DNA from: Pleurodeles waltl
Taxonomy: Eukaryota > Chordata > Amphibia > Caudata > Salamandridae
DNA: 64,000 nt
Assembly: GCF_031143425.1 (NCBI RefSeq)
Contig: NC_090442.1
Coordinates: 426,329,776-426,393,775 of the forward strand
Direction: 5' to 3'
Every line of letters starts with the position of its first letter. Position 1 is the first letter of the stretch. A model generated the notes under the pieces. The model had not been told where the DNA came from, searched no databases, and saw nothing but the letters and a program-made list of their open reading frames with translations. This document shows, in pieces, positions 24,709-36,506 of the stretch. Made by a program: the position numbers and the translations under genes.

Positions 24709-26226
24709 CTATGTCTTCTGCCTGGATCGCAGGGGCCATTTGCGAGGTGGTTCTCCTTCTGCACGGGGTGGGGTGCTGGTGGCCTGTTGGTCCTGTGGCA
24801 GTGCCTCCTGTCCACTAGCGCCTGTGGAGGTGGAAGGCTGTTCCTCGGTTTGGCTAGTGTCAAGGGCCCTTTGTTGTGCCACTGCCTTCCTCATGGTGTT
24901 GCCCATGTCAGCCAGCATCCCTGCTATGGTGACCAGGATGGTGTAGATTTTTGTTAGGTCCTCCCTGATCCCCAGGTACTGTCCTTCCTGCAGCCGCTGG
25001 GTCTCCAGTAACTTGCCAACTACCGTACCCATGGTCTCCTGGAATGGTGGTATGCTCCCATGATGTTTGAGAGAGCCTTGTGGAGGGTCGGTTCCCTGGG
25101 CCTATCCTCCCCATTGCACACCAGTCCTCCCAGCTTCCCTGTTGTCCTGTGCCTTTGTCCCCTGAACCGCGTGCCCACTGCCACTGACCCCAGGTCTCTG
25201 ATCGTCCTGTGTTTGTGTGGTTGCCTGGGGTCCCTGTAGTGGTGGACACACTGTTGATTGACGGGTCCTGGGAACAGAAGTATGGGCCGCCTGGGTGGGT
25301 GCTGTGGTGGCATTTCCTGAGGGGGGGCTCTGTGGTGGTATGGGACTGTGGCAGGGTAACTGACTGTCCAGAGGTCCCTGATGGGCCAGGTTGGTCATCG
25401 TAATCCAGGTGTGCAGAGCTGCTGTCATCACTGTGGGCCTCTTCTGGGGGGGCTGGATGTTGGCGGCACCTCCTCTCCTGTGATGTTGGGTAGGGGTCTT
25501 GTTGGGATGCAAATGCATTGTTATTTTATCTGTGTGTGCCATATTGTGCAATGGGTGTGTTTCCCTGTAGAATTGTGCTTTCCCTGTCGACTTGGCCTTG
25601 TGTGAGTGGTGATTATGTGGGCTGGGTGAGTCTCTCTACTGGGCATGCTGTAGTGATGTGTGTCCATGCAGGTTTGTGATGGGTGTCCATGCATTGTTGT
25701 TGCATGCAGGGCTTGGTATTGGGATGGGTGTTTTGTGATAGTGGAATATACGTGAGTTGGTGGAGTGATGGGAGTGAGGGGAAGGGTGATGGTATGTGAT
25801 GGCATGCAGGTAGGGTGGGGGGATAAAGTAGTTAAGATTTGACTTACCAGAATCTAGTCCTCCTGCTAATCCTGTGTGGCCCTCAGGTTGCATGATCGCA
25901 AAGACTTGCTCCTCCCATGTTGTTAGTTGTGGGGGGAGGAGGCGGGGGTCCACCGCCATTCCTCTGTTCAGCTATCTGGTGTCTTAAAACCACGGAACGC
26001 ACCTTCACCTGTAGGTCATTCCACCTCTTCCTTATGTCATCCCTTTTTCTTGGGTGCTGTCCCACGGCGTTGACCCTGTTGACGATTCTCCACCATAACT
26101 CCATCTTCCTTGCAATGGATGTCTCTGCACCTGTGATCCGAATAGCTGTGGCTCTACCCGGATGATTTCCTCCACCATGACCCTTAGCTCCTCCACAGAA
26201 AACCTGGGGTGTCTTTGGGGTACCAT
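24709..26226 (-). pseudogene. NAIF1-like SANT/Myb partner gene of Harbinger copy 1, broken
   Basis: Exon 1 starts at ATG 26226 with QRHPRFSVEELRVMVEEIIR and VEPQLFGSQVQ. A frameshift near 26115 precedes MELWWRIVNRVNAVGQHPRK and RDDIRKRWNDLQVKVRSVV, the third helix of a SANT/Myb-like domain. A GTAAGTC donor follows position 25848. Exon 2 (about 25491-24709) is frameshifted early but keeps LLETQRLQEGQYLGIREDL and a basic Arg/Lys end. The splice acceptor of copy 2 (CTGTAG) is changed here. In known Harbinger systems such a protein binds the transposon ends and brings the transposase to the nucleus. Confidence 0.65.
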
Positions 26227-26555
26227 GGATGTGGTGTGAGTGATATGTATGTGGATGTGTGAGGTGATGTGTGGGGTGATGTGCTGGGGTGTATACTGTG
26301 ATGTGCCTGGATGGTGTATGGGTGATGATGTTCTGTGCCTCTGATTGAGTGTATGCTCTTTGCTTGTCTCTCTGTTCTTGGTCTCTTTTTTTTGTTGATA
26401 GGGGCTGTGGGTAATGTGGGTGTGTGTTTTATAGTGGTATGAGTGTGAGGGTGTGGTGTGTGTATATGTGGATTACCACCACAGTCACGGTATCTTGGCG
26501 GCCGTCGGCATGGCTGTAAGCGGCATTTACCACCACGGTTGTAATGAGGGCCAAA

Positions 26556-28400
26556 GTCCTTAAATCCATAGGTATATATTCAGTAGACAAAGAGAATGAT
26601 CCTTCCACCTCAAAATCTAAGTGGAAAGTGACCAGGAGAGATGTTATAGTCTCTGGGGCACTTCCTTCCTGTTGGACAAATATGCACTAAAAACAGCTTG
26701 AACAGTCAGTTGAAGTGGAAAATCTTCTCAAAAACATATTTTTGAGTAGATTCAGCTGCTCCTCGAGTAGAGAATCTGCTGGAGGTGCATTTGCGGCACT
26801 ATAATGGCGTTGTCATGGGTGGAAACTGTATGAGTGGGCACGAAATCTTGCACGCCCTTGCTACCGGCCTACCATCTAATAGGAAAAATAATTCTGCCAT
26901 GTTCCGGATGGCGGAATTGTGGGAACTTCGCATCACCCTTTCCAATTTGTAGGCAATGTTGCTTTACCTTATTTCATACAAATTATATTGCTAAAAGTGT
27001 AAATGCTTTCCTTATCTCTATTCAGTCAGATTCCTTTAGGATCTTGTTTAAGAACATAAATTGGAATAACCAACATAAGGACCTCTCAACCTCAAGATAA
27101 TTTTATATAACATTTGAGTTTTGACAGCATGTTGGTGCTTGTTAGAGTTATTAAAATTATAATAGAAACTTCTACAAACATTTATAGTTTTATTTAGAGA
27201 GGGATGGGCATAATCACTCACCTGAATATAGACACCTCTCACTGATACATAAGTAAGGATCACCTTAACTAGCACAAGTAGGAAATGATCACAGTGTGCT
27301 GGGAACTCACTGATGGTGTGTGACACTATACTTAAAGCATGATGATTAGTCTTTATAACCACACTCTATGAATTTCAGCCTTGCGAAAGCCCTTAGCTGG
27401 CAGGCCACCTAAAATGCAAAACACGTGTTGGCTGTCTATTTAACATACTATTAGCTACCATGTTTAGTAACCAAGGCAAATTATAGCTGCATTGAATTGG
27501 CTGTTATAAGGTGAACTACAGTCACAACTGTCATGTAACTAAGAAGGAGTATGACCAAATATGACTTTGTAAGACTGTACTTAAGTCTACTATTGACGTA
27601 AATTATGGGAGACTATTAAGAAAATGCATGATATCAACTGTGTATCACCTTATATATAAAACAAAAATAAGAATAAACAAAAGAATAATTTCCTTCGTGA
27701 ATTCTTGGAAAACTCTGTATTGGAAGCCTAATTACCTCTCTTCTACAGATACATTCATTTGTTGTAAGTGATAAAAAAATGATATACTTCGATTGAAAAT
27801 TATTAGTACTATAAACTTGGAAAGCATACACTCACCATGAAATATTTCAATTTAACTAAGAGGAGGAGCTGGCCTAACCCTCCTAAGAGTGTCACACATT
27901 TTCTCTGAATCATGGTTGAACCAAAACATTGGAGAAGCAGGAAAAAGTTGGGACTGCAATTGCACAAACATCTGAATATTTGTTTGAACAATGAGTTTCT
28001 ATGTTCAATAAATAGCAAGATCTGCTATTCTCATCTCACAAGCCTGGCTGCACTGATAAGTCAGTGAGAAAGGGCTAAGTTCCCCTCTTCCCAGTAGCCT
28101 TCAATAAGACCCTGAGATATGATTGTGTATGGTCTTTCCGAGTGTCGCCTAGTGTGACGACTCATCTCAGCCCTTCATCTTCTGTGCTTGAGTTTTATAA
28201 TGTATTCTCATTGTTACAAACTCTTAGCTGAACAATTAACAGAAATTAGCTTGATGCATTTTCAATTACTTTAATTCTACAAAATTGTGCTCTGTTAAAA
28301 TGCAACAGAAAACAAGACATGTTGTTGTCAACCTTCTAAAAATCTTAGAAATCAATATCAATGTAACAGAAATTGAAAGTCAGCTTTTTTGTTTAAGCAC
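26556..28400. other. No gene recognised
   Basis: AT-rich sequence after the first Harbinger. Short minus-strand frames (27362-27048 and 28018-27809) have no recognisable features. It lies downstream, in minus-strand sense, of the envelope-like remnant, so it could hold the 3' end of that element; I see no certain LTR. Confidence 0.4.
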
Positions 28401-29990
28401 TTACAAATATATACACATACATTTGATTATCACATTACAGAACATAATAATAAAAACTAAAAATTGACAATGATGGAGATGTAATAGCTTATAGACCAGC
28501 ATTGGACGGGCTCTTCGTTGTTGGTTGGTAGACATTGAAGCTTGAGCACCTGCATTTTGAATTGCACCATCAAGAGAATTCAGGGATAGCAACAATATCT
28601 GTGTTCTGATCCTTGCCAGAGCAGGAGATTGAGCAAAATGAGAACTGCACAACCAGCTATTAGGAGGATAGTTAAATATCCACCTAACAGATTTGAAAAC
28701 AGTTACCTGTAAAATGAAGGCATTAGTCTGCAAATGACTTAAAACCCAGTCAGTAAGCCACATCCACTGTTTTTGAAAACTCTAGCTATGCCAGTTCTAT
28801 TTGATGAATGAAAATCAGTGTGGAGCAGATTAGCAAAATTGGTTGGAAACTGTGTCTGCAGTAGTCTTTGAATTTCAGATCCAAAACGGGCTGTGTGCAA
28901 AGCAAACATTTCTACCACAGAGGTTAAAGACAACTCTTTCTGCATTAATATTGAAATAAATTTATGTTTATCAAAGTGCATATCTGTCATGTCTAACATT
29001 TGCTGTCAAATACTTTTAATCCAATTTCTTGGATGAAGATTCAATGCAATACCACAGCATTTCATCGTTTTTTGAACAGCTAAAAAACAGGTTTACCCAG
29101 ACACCGTCCCACAGTACCTTTCATTTGTCCTTATTAAATAGAACATACATCCAAGGAGAGTGTATTAGGAAGGATTGAATAGGCCAGTGTGGCCATAATT
29201 TTGCAGATAAAACCTGGCTTTAAAGGGTAACAAGGTCTATGAGGAGTAATGGAATCACAAAGGAATGAAAGGTCTTGAGGATTAGTGCATGAAAATGGGC
29301 TTATGAATTGCTGGCCTGTCTTTCTTCCAACAATGGAATTCAAATGGAAATTTCCATTTGTGATAAAGGAAGGCACCATGTATTTTATCATGTCATCATA
29401 ATGATGTAAGTTTTTGACAGTCATAAAAAAGAAAGGTAGTAATTGGCAAGAAGATTCCTCCATGTAAGAGCCAGGTGATATGTGGATCTTTTGCAAGAGA
29501 TAATGAGGTGTTTTCTATTTCTATAATGCTTAAAGGGTATATGTTGCATCTGTTTAGCCGTTATTCTATGGGTTGAAGACAAACTATGAAGATCAAACAC
29601 AGCACTTTTGTTCATAAGCTACCAAGGCAATTTATTACATTTTATGGTTTGTAATGCCCATTTAGTTTTTGCATGCGTCTGAGCTTGCTCCTGTTGTAAA
29701 ATACTTACATCTTTTTTACGAAGATTGAGGGCTGATGAAAGCATAGTGGAGATTGCGTATACTCTTTTTGAGAGTGTCTGAAAGCCATTAAGTATGACTT
29801 TCAAAGTGCCCTGTATTATTTCACTGTCAGTTTCAATAATTCTCTGCAGCTTCCCATTCAGAATATGCTTGCTTTTCTTTAATAAGTGCATATATTATAG
29901 TGGACACAAATCTTTTATCTTTGACCAGATGAAAGAACTCAGTAGGAAATCATGGAAATCCATGGCTTCAATCATTTTAGAAGGATATTC
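28401..29990 (-). pseudogene. Envelope-glycoprotein-like remnant, C-terminal part
   Basis: Minus-strand coding-like pieces follow one another with stops and shifts: about 29990-29619, 29615-29421 (same frame as 29891-29619 after one stop), 29496-29134, 28999-28739 and 28763-28401. In order they show a long Leu/Ile/Ser-rich helical stretch with heptad-like spacing, a Cys-containing segment (29340-29150) and hydrophobic stretches toward the end (28770-28410). This order suits a class-I-type viral fusion glycoprotein from an endogenous retrovirus-like element. I recognise no named family and found no gag or pol beside it. Its 5' continuation seems to lie beyond the Harbinger at 30050-38611. It is clearly non-functional. 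Confidence 0.35.
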
Positions 29991-30934
29991 CTTCACAGCA
30001 GTTGAACTAGAATGAGATAACTACTGCGGGCACAATTTACATACACTATGGGGGTCATTACAACCCTGGCGGACGGTGTTAAAGCGGCGGTAAGACCGCC
30101 AACAGGCCGGCGGTAAAATAATTGGAATTACGACCGTGGCGGAAACCGCCAACAAAGACAGCCACTTTAACACTCCGACCGCCACGGCGATACAAACAAA
30201 CAGCTTGGCGGTCACTGCCAACAGACAGGCGGAGGACAAAGTACCGCCCACATTATCACAACCTACCAATCCGCCACCTTTTCCGGGGCGGATTCACCAT
30301 GGACAAAAACACGGCGGAAACAGGACCTTGAAGGGAAAACGCTCACCTCTACACATCCCACGAGGATCCAGGACGCTATGGAACCAGAGCTGCAGATCCT
30401 GCCAGCCCTTATCTTCTTGCTCCTCTACCAGGAGCACGAACGCCGGTGGCGAAGACCACGGTGAGTACTGCATCTACGACACAGTGGAGGGGAGGGAAAA
30501 AACAGGGACACACACACACAACACGCAACACCCCCACCCCCACCCACGACAACACACACACTAATACATCATGATACATTATAATTAATCCCCCCTCGGA
30601 AGAATGCAAAGACAAAAGAAAATGAGTGTAACCATTGTAATATATTAAAATGCAGTACGCAAAAATATACATATATACACTATTATCAAAATATACACCA
30701 AGAATAGTAGTCCAGGTAGTGCTCCATTGAAGTCCGTGGAACACTGGGCCCACACGGTATGGGCGAGGCCCACACAAGATCCCCGACCATGACGGAGAAA
30801 ACACTGCAGGGGCATCAGATAGCAATAAAACAGGCACCTCAGGGGGAGGGAAAGTGGGGGCACCTCAGCCGGTTCAGGGTACGATGCCAATTCCACGAGG
30901 GGGCCACATGCCCATTGTTCAAGCCTGGGGAGTG

Positions 30935-31345
30935 CAAAGCCACAGTCTCTCAAGTCTCTACGGTGGGTGGGTTGCCCACTGCTTTATCCTGGGGAGTGCA
31001 AAGCCACAGTCTCAAGTCTCTACAGTGGGTGGGTTGCCCACTGCTTTATCCTGGGGAGTACAAAGCCACTGTCTCTCAAGTCTCTACAGTGGGTGGTTTG
31101 CCCACTGTTCAATCCTGGGGAGTGCAAAGCCACAGTCTCTCAAGTCTCTACAGTGGGTGGTTTGCCCACTGTTCAATCCTGGGGAGTGCAAAGCCACAGT
31201 CTCTCAAGTCTCTACAGTGGGTGGTTTGCCCACTGCTTCATCCTGGGGAGTGCAAAGCCACAGTCTCTCAAGTCTCTACAGTGGGTGGTTTGCCCACTGT
31301 TCAATCCTGGGGAGTGCAAAGCCACAGTCTCTCAAGTGGATGACA
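30935..31345. repeat. 64-bp tandem array, Harbinger copy 2
   Basis: About six to seven units of AAAGCCACAGTCTCTCAAG, TCTCTACAGTGGGTGGTT and TGCCCACTGTTCAATCCTGG. Successive units are nearly identical, more so than between the two Harbinger copies, which points to local homogenisation. Overlapping open plus-strand frames result from the repeat. Confidence 0.88.
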
Positions 31346-31690
31346 GTCTCCACTGGTTCTGGAGGGGGCTTGGTGCCCAGAGTGCTTCATCCTGCCAAGG
31401 ACTGAGGTAGTGGATGTACCTCTCCACTGGTTCTGGAGGGGGCCTTGTGCCCAGAGTGCTTCATCCTGCCAAGTATTGAGGTAGTGGATGCATCTCTCCA
31501 CTGGTTCTGGAGGGGGCCTTGTGCCCAGAGTGCTTCATCCTGCCAAGGACTGAGGAAGTGGATGTGATACTCCACTGGTTCTGGAGGGGGCTTGGTGCCC
31601 AGAGTGCTTCATCCTGCCAAGGACTGAGGTAGTGGATGTATGTCTCCACTGGTTCTGGAGGGGGCCTGGTGTCCAGAGTGCTTCATCCTG
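31346..31690. repeat. 73-bp tandem array, Harbinger copy 2
   Basis: About five units starting near 31349, 31422, 31495, 31568 and 31641, with TCTCCACTGGTTCTGGAGG, GTGCCCAGAGTGCTTCATCC and TGCCAAGGACTGAGGTAGTGG. The unit length is not a multiple of three, so the array is non-coding. Confidence 0.88.
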
Positions 31691-31744
31691 CTCATGACGG
31701 ACTCGGTAGCGTCAGTGCCCTCGGCGCTCATGGGCCAGCGGTGC

Positions 31745-31985
31745 ATGTGGCGGCGATGCCCTGTTCAGCGGTGCTTGTGGCGGCGGTGCCCTGTTCAGCT
31801 GTGCTTGTGGTGGCGGTGCCCTGTTCAGCGGTGCTTGTGGCAGCAGTGCCCTGTTCAGCGGTGCTTGTTGCGGCGGTGGTGCCCTGTTCAGCGGTGCTTG
31901 TTGCGGCGGTGCCCTGTTCAGCGGTGCTTGTGGCGGCGGTGCCCTGTTCAGCGGTGCTTGTGGCGGCTGTGTCCTTTGCAGTGAC
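31745..31985 (-). repeat. 30-bp tandem array A in the tail of the MYPOP-like gene
   Basis: About eight near-perfect units of GCCCTGTTCAGCGGTGCTTG followed by TGGCGGCGGT. The 30-bp period keeps the reading frame; on the minus strand one frame gives repeated TAATSTAEQG decapeptides. No equivalent array is seen at the same place in copy 1. Confidence 0.85.
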
Positions 31986-32003
31986 TCAGTTCCTGGCAGT
32001 CCT

Positions 32004-34690
32004 TCATGGCCCAGCGGGGCTGGTGCTGGCGGTGGCCTCCTGGGCAGCGGGGATGATGGCGGTGGCCTCCTGGGCAGCGGGGATGATGGCGGTGGTCTCC
32101 TGGGCAGCGGGGCTGGTGGCAGTGGCCTCTTGGGCAGCAGGGCAGGTGCTGGCGGTGGCCTGCTGGGCAGCGGGGATGATGGCGGTAGCCTCCTGGGCAG
32201 CGGGGCTGGTGGCGGTGGCCTCTTGGGCAGCAGGGATGATGGCGGTCTTCTCCACCATGCTGCTCTTCCCAGACCTGCTGACTCTCTTGTGGGCCTTACC
32301 CACCTTGGAAGGTGTCGCAGCTGACTCCACACTCCCACCTGTACCCCTGGAAGCGGCTTTGGTGGCTGAAGTCTTCCCCATCTCCCACTGGGCACTGGCC
32401 AACTTTTGATGCTTCACATGTGGGGGACTGTCCGTGCTGTGGCTCCGTGCCACACTGGCTGCCCTGGTGGCCAGTGCACTCCAGATTCCGGTGACTACAG
32501 GCACCACTGGTCCCTGAGATGTTGTGGCTCAGGTGCTAGGTTGGGACCTGGAGAGTCGGGCCCTAGGAGACGGGTGGGGGAGGTGTGGGAAAGAGGTCAA
32601 GGTTGGACAGGAAAAGTTTTTGGGAAACACTGGGACTGGTAGCTGGAGGGGGTTTGGTAGAGGAGGAAGAAGTTGTGGTTGTAGGAGGTGTTCGTTTGGT
32701 TACTTTGGGTGAAAGTGCATGCGCTGGAGGCTGTCGTGAGGTGGATGGCTGTTGGGTGGGTGTTTGCCTGCGTTTGTGTATCTTGGGAGGTGGTGTCACA
32801 GACACACTGGGAGGGGACACAGGGGACGTGTGAATAGCAGTGGGGGTGGTGACTGCACGTGAGCGGGGTGTGGTGGTGTGTGTGCTGGTGATGGCAGTAG
32901 TGGCTGTAGATGTAGTGCATGCAGGTGTGAGTGTAGACGAGACTGGGAGGGAGGAGGGAGACTAGGAGGAGGGGGACACAGTGGAGGCAGTGGATGTTGG
33001 TGTATCTGCATGTGAGATGATGCTTGCGTGAGTGCCTGTGGGATGTGTGGTGCTTATGTTTGCCTGAGCTTCCCTTGTGTGTTGATGTGTGTGCATGCTG
33101 GTCTGAAGTTGTGCTTGGGATAGGCTGAGGTAGAGAGGATTGGGTCTGGGTGGAGGAAGTTGGAGGGGGGAGGCTAGACACAGGGACAATGGCTGCCATA
33201 AGTGCTGAGGACAGAGCCTGAAAAGCTCGCTGAAGGGCCGCCTGACCAGAATGAATGCCCTCCAGGAATGCATTTTTTTGTTGCAACTGCCTTTCTACAC
33301 CCTGGATGGCATTCAAAATGGTAGACTGCCCAACAGTGTGGGACCTGAGGAGGTCAATGGCCTCCTCAGTGAGGGCAGCAGGGGTGACTGGGGCAGGGCC
33401 TGAGGTGCCTGGGGCGAAGGTGATGCCTACCCTTCTGGGTGAGCGGGCACGGGGCAAAGGCTGAGGGGCTGCTGGGAGGGCAGTGCTGGTGGGGGGGTGG
33501 CGGCTGTTCCTGTAGTTGTGGGGGGCACAGATGTTGCCGCCACCACAAGGAAGCTCCCATCAGAGGACAAGTCCGTGTTACTGGTGTCAGCTCCTGTCCC
33601 CGCTGTGGAGCTCCCCTCGCCCTCCGTCCCACTGGTGAACTCCGAGTTTGTTGTCTCGCCCTCCAGGGCCATGTGGGATGCAGCTCCCTCCTGCTCCAGT
33701 GCCACTGCCCCTCCGCCTGATGATGCTAATGCACACAAGAACAGGGAGACCACAAAAAGGGGGGGACGACAGAAGAAAGACATGTTGAGTGCATGCATTA
33801 CCGCTACCGTTGGCGGACACAACAGACACAGAAGATCCCTGCACTACGCTGCACACTTGGGCTCCACTGTTCAATCCCTGGGACATGGCCTACAAGGCTA
33901 TGGACGACATCTGTACACATGGATGACACAGGAGCCTGACTAGGTGTACTTGCACTGTACACAGGTGGGGTAGGGTGCCACAGGGTCTGCCAGAACAAGG
34001 GGACCTTGCCTACTAAACTCGCCCTGGCCTAGGGAAACCCACAGCCCACCTCCCCCACCCAGACACTGCCACTGTGCGCAAAATCAGCAGAATGAGACTG
34101 TACTCACCTCCTTGTGGCTGCTGTGATGCCCCCAAGCGCCCATCCAGCTCGAGGTATGCCACCGCCAGGATCCTGAACATCAGGGGGGTCATGGTGCGAC
34201 GGGCACCCCTCCCACGTTGGGAGGCCATCCCCAGCTGGGCCTCTGCCGTCTTCTTGCTCCAGCAGCGACTGTCCTCCCATCTCTTACGGCAGTGGGTGCT
34301 CCGTCTGTGGTAGACCCCCAGCATCCGGACGTCCTTGGCGATGGTGCGCCAAATATCTTTTTTCTGGTGGGCGCTGACCTAAATGAATTGTACAGGGGGA
34401 AACGAAAAGTTATTACCAAATGCATCGTCACAGTCATTGGCCCCCATCCCTACCCTTGCCATGATGCACATGCACTGCCCGTTGTTTCATGCACGCCTCA
34501 ATCCCCCCCCCATCTTTCATCCACCCCACTCCACAAAGGCATAGCCCATACAGCATGCTCCCAGTGTATTTACCTGTTTGTCTGGAGGACCGTAGAGTAG
34601 CGTGTACTGGGGGAGGACCCCATCCACGAGTTTCTCCAACTCCTCGGATGTGAAGGCAGGGGCCCTTTCCCCAGATGCATTGTCTCTTCC
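32004..34690 (-). pseudogene. MYPOP-like multi-exon SANT/Myb gene of Harbinger copy 2
   Basis: Exon A (about 34690-34574) encodes ASGERAPAFTSEELEKLVDG and LPQYTLLYGPPDKQ before a GTAAAT donor. Exon B (34378-34108, acceptor ATTTAG, donor GTGAGT) encodes VSAHQKKDIWRTIAKDVRML, RRSTHCRKRWEDSRCW and ARRTMTPLMFRILAVAYLEL: a SANT/Myb-like domain resembling proteins annotated as myb-related transcription factor, partner of profilin-like. Phases agree across A-B (0) and B-C (1). Exon C starts at 33725 (ASSGGGAVALEQEGAASH). It is frameshifted in a G-run near 33490 (seven G against eight in copy 1), then continues as RVGITFAPGTSGPAPVTPA and EEAIDLLRSHTVGQSTILNA with a Ser/Thr/His-rich tail. How the decapeptide-repeat tail (32507-32004) joins on is uncertain. 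No clear start codon precedes exon A. Confidence 0.65.
32035..32250 (-). repeat. 30-bp tandem array B in the tail of the MYPOP-like gene
   Basis: About seven units of TCCTGGGCAGCGGGGATGAT followed by GGCGGTGGCC. On the minus strand the open frame 32507-32004 reads repeated ATAIIPAAQE or ATATSPAAQE decapeptides and ends at a stop near 32004. Confidence 0.85.
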
Positions 34691-35050
34691 AGACCGAGGT
34701 CACATCAGCACTTGCAGTGTAGGTCCTTTCCTGTTGAAGATCAGGTATCGAGTGATTGAACAGATAGAAAATGGCGGTCACGTCCATGGCGGTGCGTACC
34801 GTCACCGCCGGCGTACATCGTCATTGGCTCCTGGGACCCATAGGGCCCATTGTTAACCAATGCAGCATTGCGCCGCGGTCTTCGACCGCCTACCGCAACG
34901 GTGTACAACGCCAGCGCAGTTACCTCACATCCCATTGTCCCACTTTACAGGTCAGGCAGCCGCCATTTCAGGGGCCCACATGGCTTAATTTTTAACTGCG
35001 TCACACATACCTAGGCCTAGCCTCAACACACATATAGGCCAATTTTTCGG

Positions 35051-36040
35051 ATTATGATTTGTGTTCTGTGTAAGCTGTGGGTACCCCCTCAAGTGCAGGT
35101 GCTGTCAGTACTCCATTTCCTTGCAAGTGGGTCATTTCAAACAACAGTGGCCATAGCATCAGGGATGTTCCAGCCTATGTTTTCCAACGTGTTGTCCAGA
35201 GTGTTGTCTACCCTGCTAAAACACATGCGGAGCTCCATCGTTTTCCCTCAGGTGGAGGATTTGCCTACAGAGAAAGGAGACTTCTATGCCCTGGGACATA
35301 TCCCCAACATCATAGGTGCCATTGATGGGACCCATGTTGCTTTGGTACCCCCCGCAGGAGGGAACAGGTGTACAACCGGAAGAGTTATCATTCCATGAAT
35401 GTGCAGATGGTGTGTTTGGCAGACCAGTACATCTCCCATGTTAATGCCAAGTTCCCTGGCTCAGTGCATGATGCCTACATCCTGCGGAATAGCAGCATCC
35501 CTTATGTGATGGGTCACCTCCAGAGGCACCGTGTTTGGCTAATAGGTGAGCACCTGGAAGCAAGTCAGTGGGAATGGTTGTCTGGGTCTGGTGATATCCC
35601 TACAGGTTACTGTGTGTCTAAAAGTTGTCCCTCGCCATTTGCAGGTGACTCTGGTTACCCCAACCTGTCATGGCTACGGACCCCAGTGAGGAATCCCAGG
35701 ACAATGGCAGAGGAACGCTACAATGAGACTCATGGGCGAACTCAGCGGATAATAGAGCGGACCTTCAGCCTCCTGAAGGCCAGGTTCAGGTGCCTCCATA
35801 TGACAGGTGGATCCCTATTCTACTCATCAAAGAAGGTGTGCCAGATCACCGTGGCCTGCTGTATGCTTCACAACTTAGCTTTGTGATGACAGGTGCCTTT
35901 TCTGCAGGAGGATGGTCCAGATGGCGGTGTTGTTGCAGCTATGGAGCCTGTGGACAGTGAAGACGAGGAAGCAGAAGAAGAGGACATGGACAACAGGAAC
36001 TCGGTGATCCTGCAATATTTCCAGGGAGACACATGTAAGA
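35051..36040 (+). pseudogene. HARBI1-like DDE transposase of Harbinger copy 2, broken
   Basis: It begins abruptly with VQVLSVLHFLASGSFQTTVA because the first coding part seen in copy 1 is deleted. The catalytic Asp codons are at 35324-35326 (IGAIDGTHVAL) and 35470-35472 (GSVHDAYIL), and the Glu codon is at 35755-35757 (RIIERTFSLLKARFRC). A shift of two bases in the C-run near 35348 separates the first Asp from the rest. An in-frame 99-bp stretch at 35546-35644 has GTGAGC at one end and TTTGCAG at the other and is probably an intron. Two adjacent TGA codons (35884-35889) follow CCMLHNLAL; an acidic tail (SEDEEAEEEDMDNR) continues after them in the same frame. Confidence 0.8.
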
Positions 36041-36506
36041 ATACAAACCTGCCTACTACATGTACTTTAACACTAGTACCTCTCTACTGTCTGTTGTTTT
36101 CACCCAGTGTATGGTCACTGAGTTGTCACTTTCCTTTACGATTTCACAGATGTGTGTCCCACAGTGTGACATCTGCCTTGTTTCCTCATTGACTAGAACT
36201 GTGTGACATAGGTATGTTGACATTACAATTGAAAGAGCATTTCGCCACTGTAATTGCTAATACACTATTTCAAAATCACAGACTGACTCCAGATTGTTTT
36301 GTGCTTCAAGGGTGTTTATTTAAGTGCTCAATATTGGAGGGGGTTGTAAAATGGTGAGAGGTGATGGTGGAGGAATGTCCATGGCAGAGTCCAGTCTATT
36401 AGTCTCACAGGTGCATTGCCCAAATGGGCATAGTAAGTGGAGCTTGGGCAGTTTGAGGATGGACAGGGTGACAAGGTGGGACAGAAGGATGACAATCAGG
36501 GTGGTC

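Larger units (their letters stand above)
18551..26552 (+). mobile_element. PIF/Harbinger DNA transposon, copy 1 (8.0 kb)
   Basis: Termini are inverted: the left end is GGCCCCCATTACAACC and the right end, minus strand, is GGCCCTCATTACAACC. AAA flanks both sides (18548-18550 and 26553-26555), fitting the 3-bp duplication of Harbinger elements. Subterminal DNA is rich in GGCGGT/ACCGCC. From left to right it holds a 64-bp array, a 73-bp array, a minus-strand MYPOP-like gene, a plus-strand transposase and a minus-strand NAIF1-like gene. All three genes are damaged. Copy 2 at 30050-38611 is collinear. Confidence 0.85.

Noticed and set aside
30759..31410. Three overlapping plus-strand frames of 147-194 codons
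   Set aside because: All lie on the 64-bp array, whose unit length makes each frame reappear in turn; no start context or homology.
30935..31690. Regular repeats considered as a CRISPR array
   Set aside because: Units are contiguous without unique spacers, in a eukaryotic transposon, so this is not CRISPR.
31636..32409. Plus-strand 257-codon frame with AVPCSAVLVA repeats
   Set aside because: It is the antisense shadow of 30-bp units whose minus strand belongs to the MYPOP-like gene tail.
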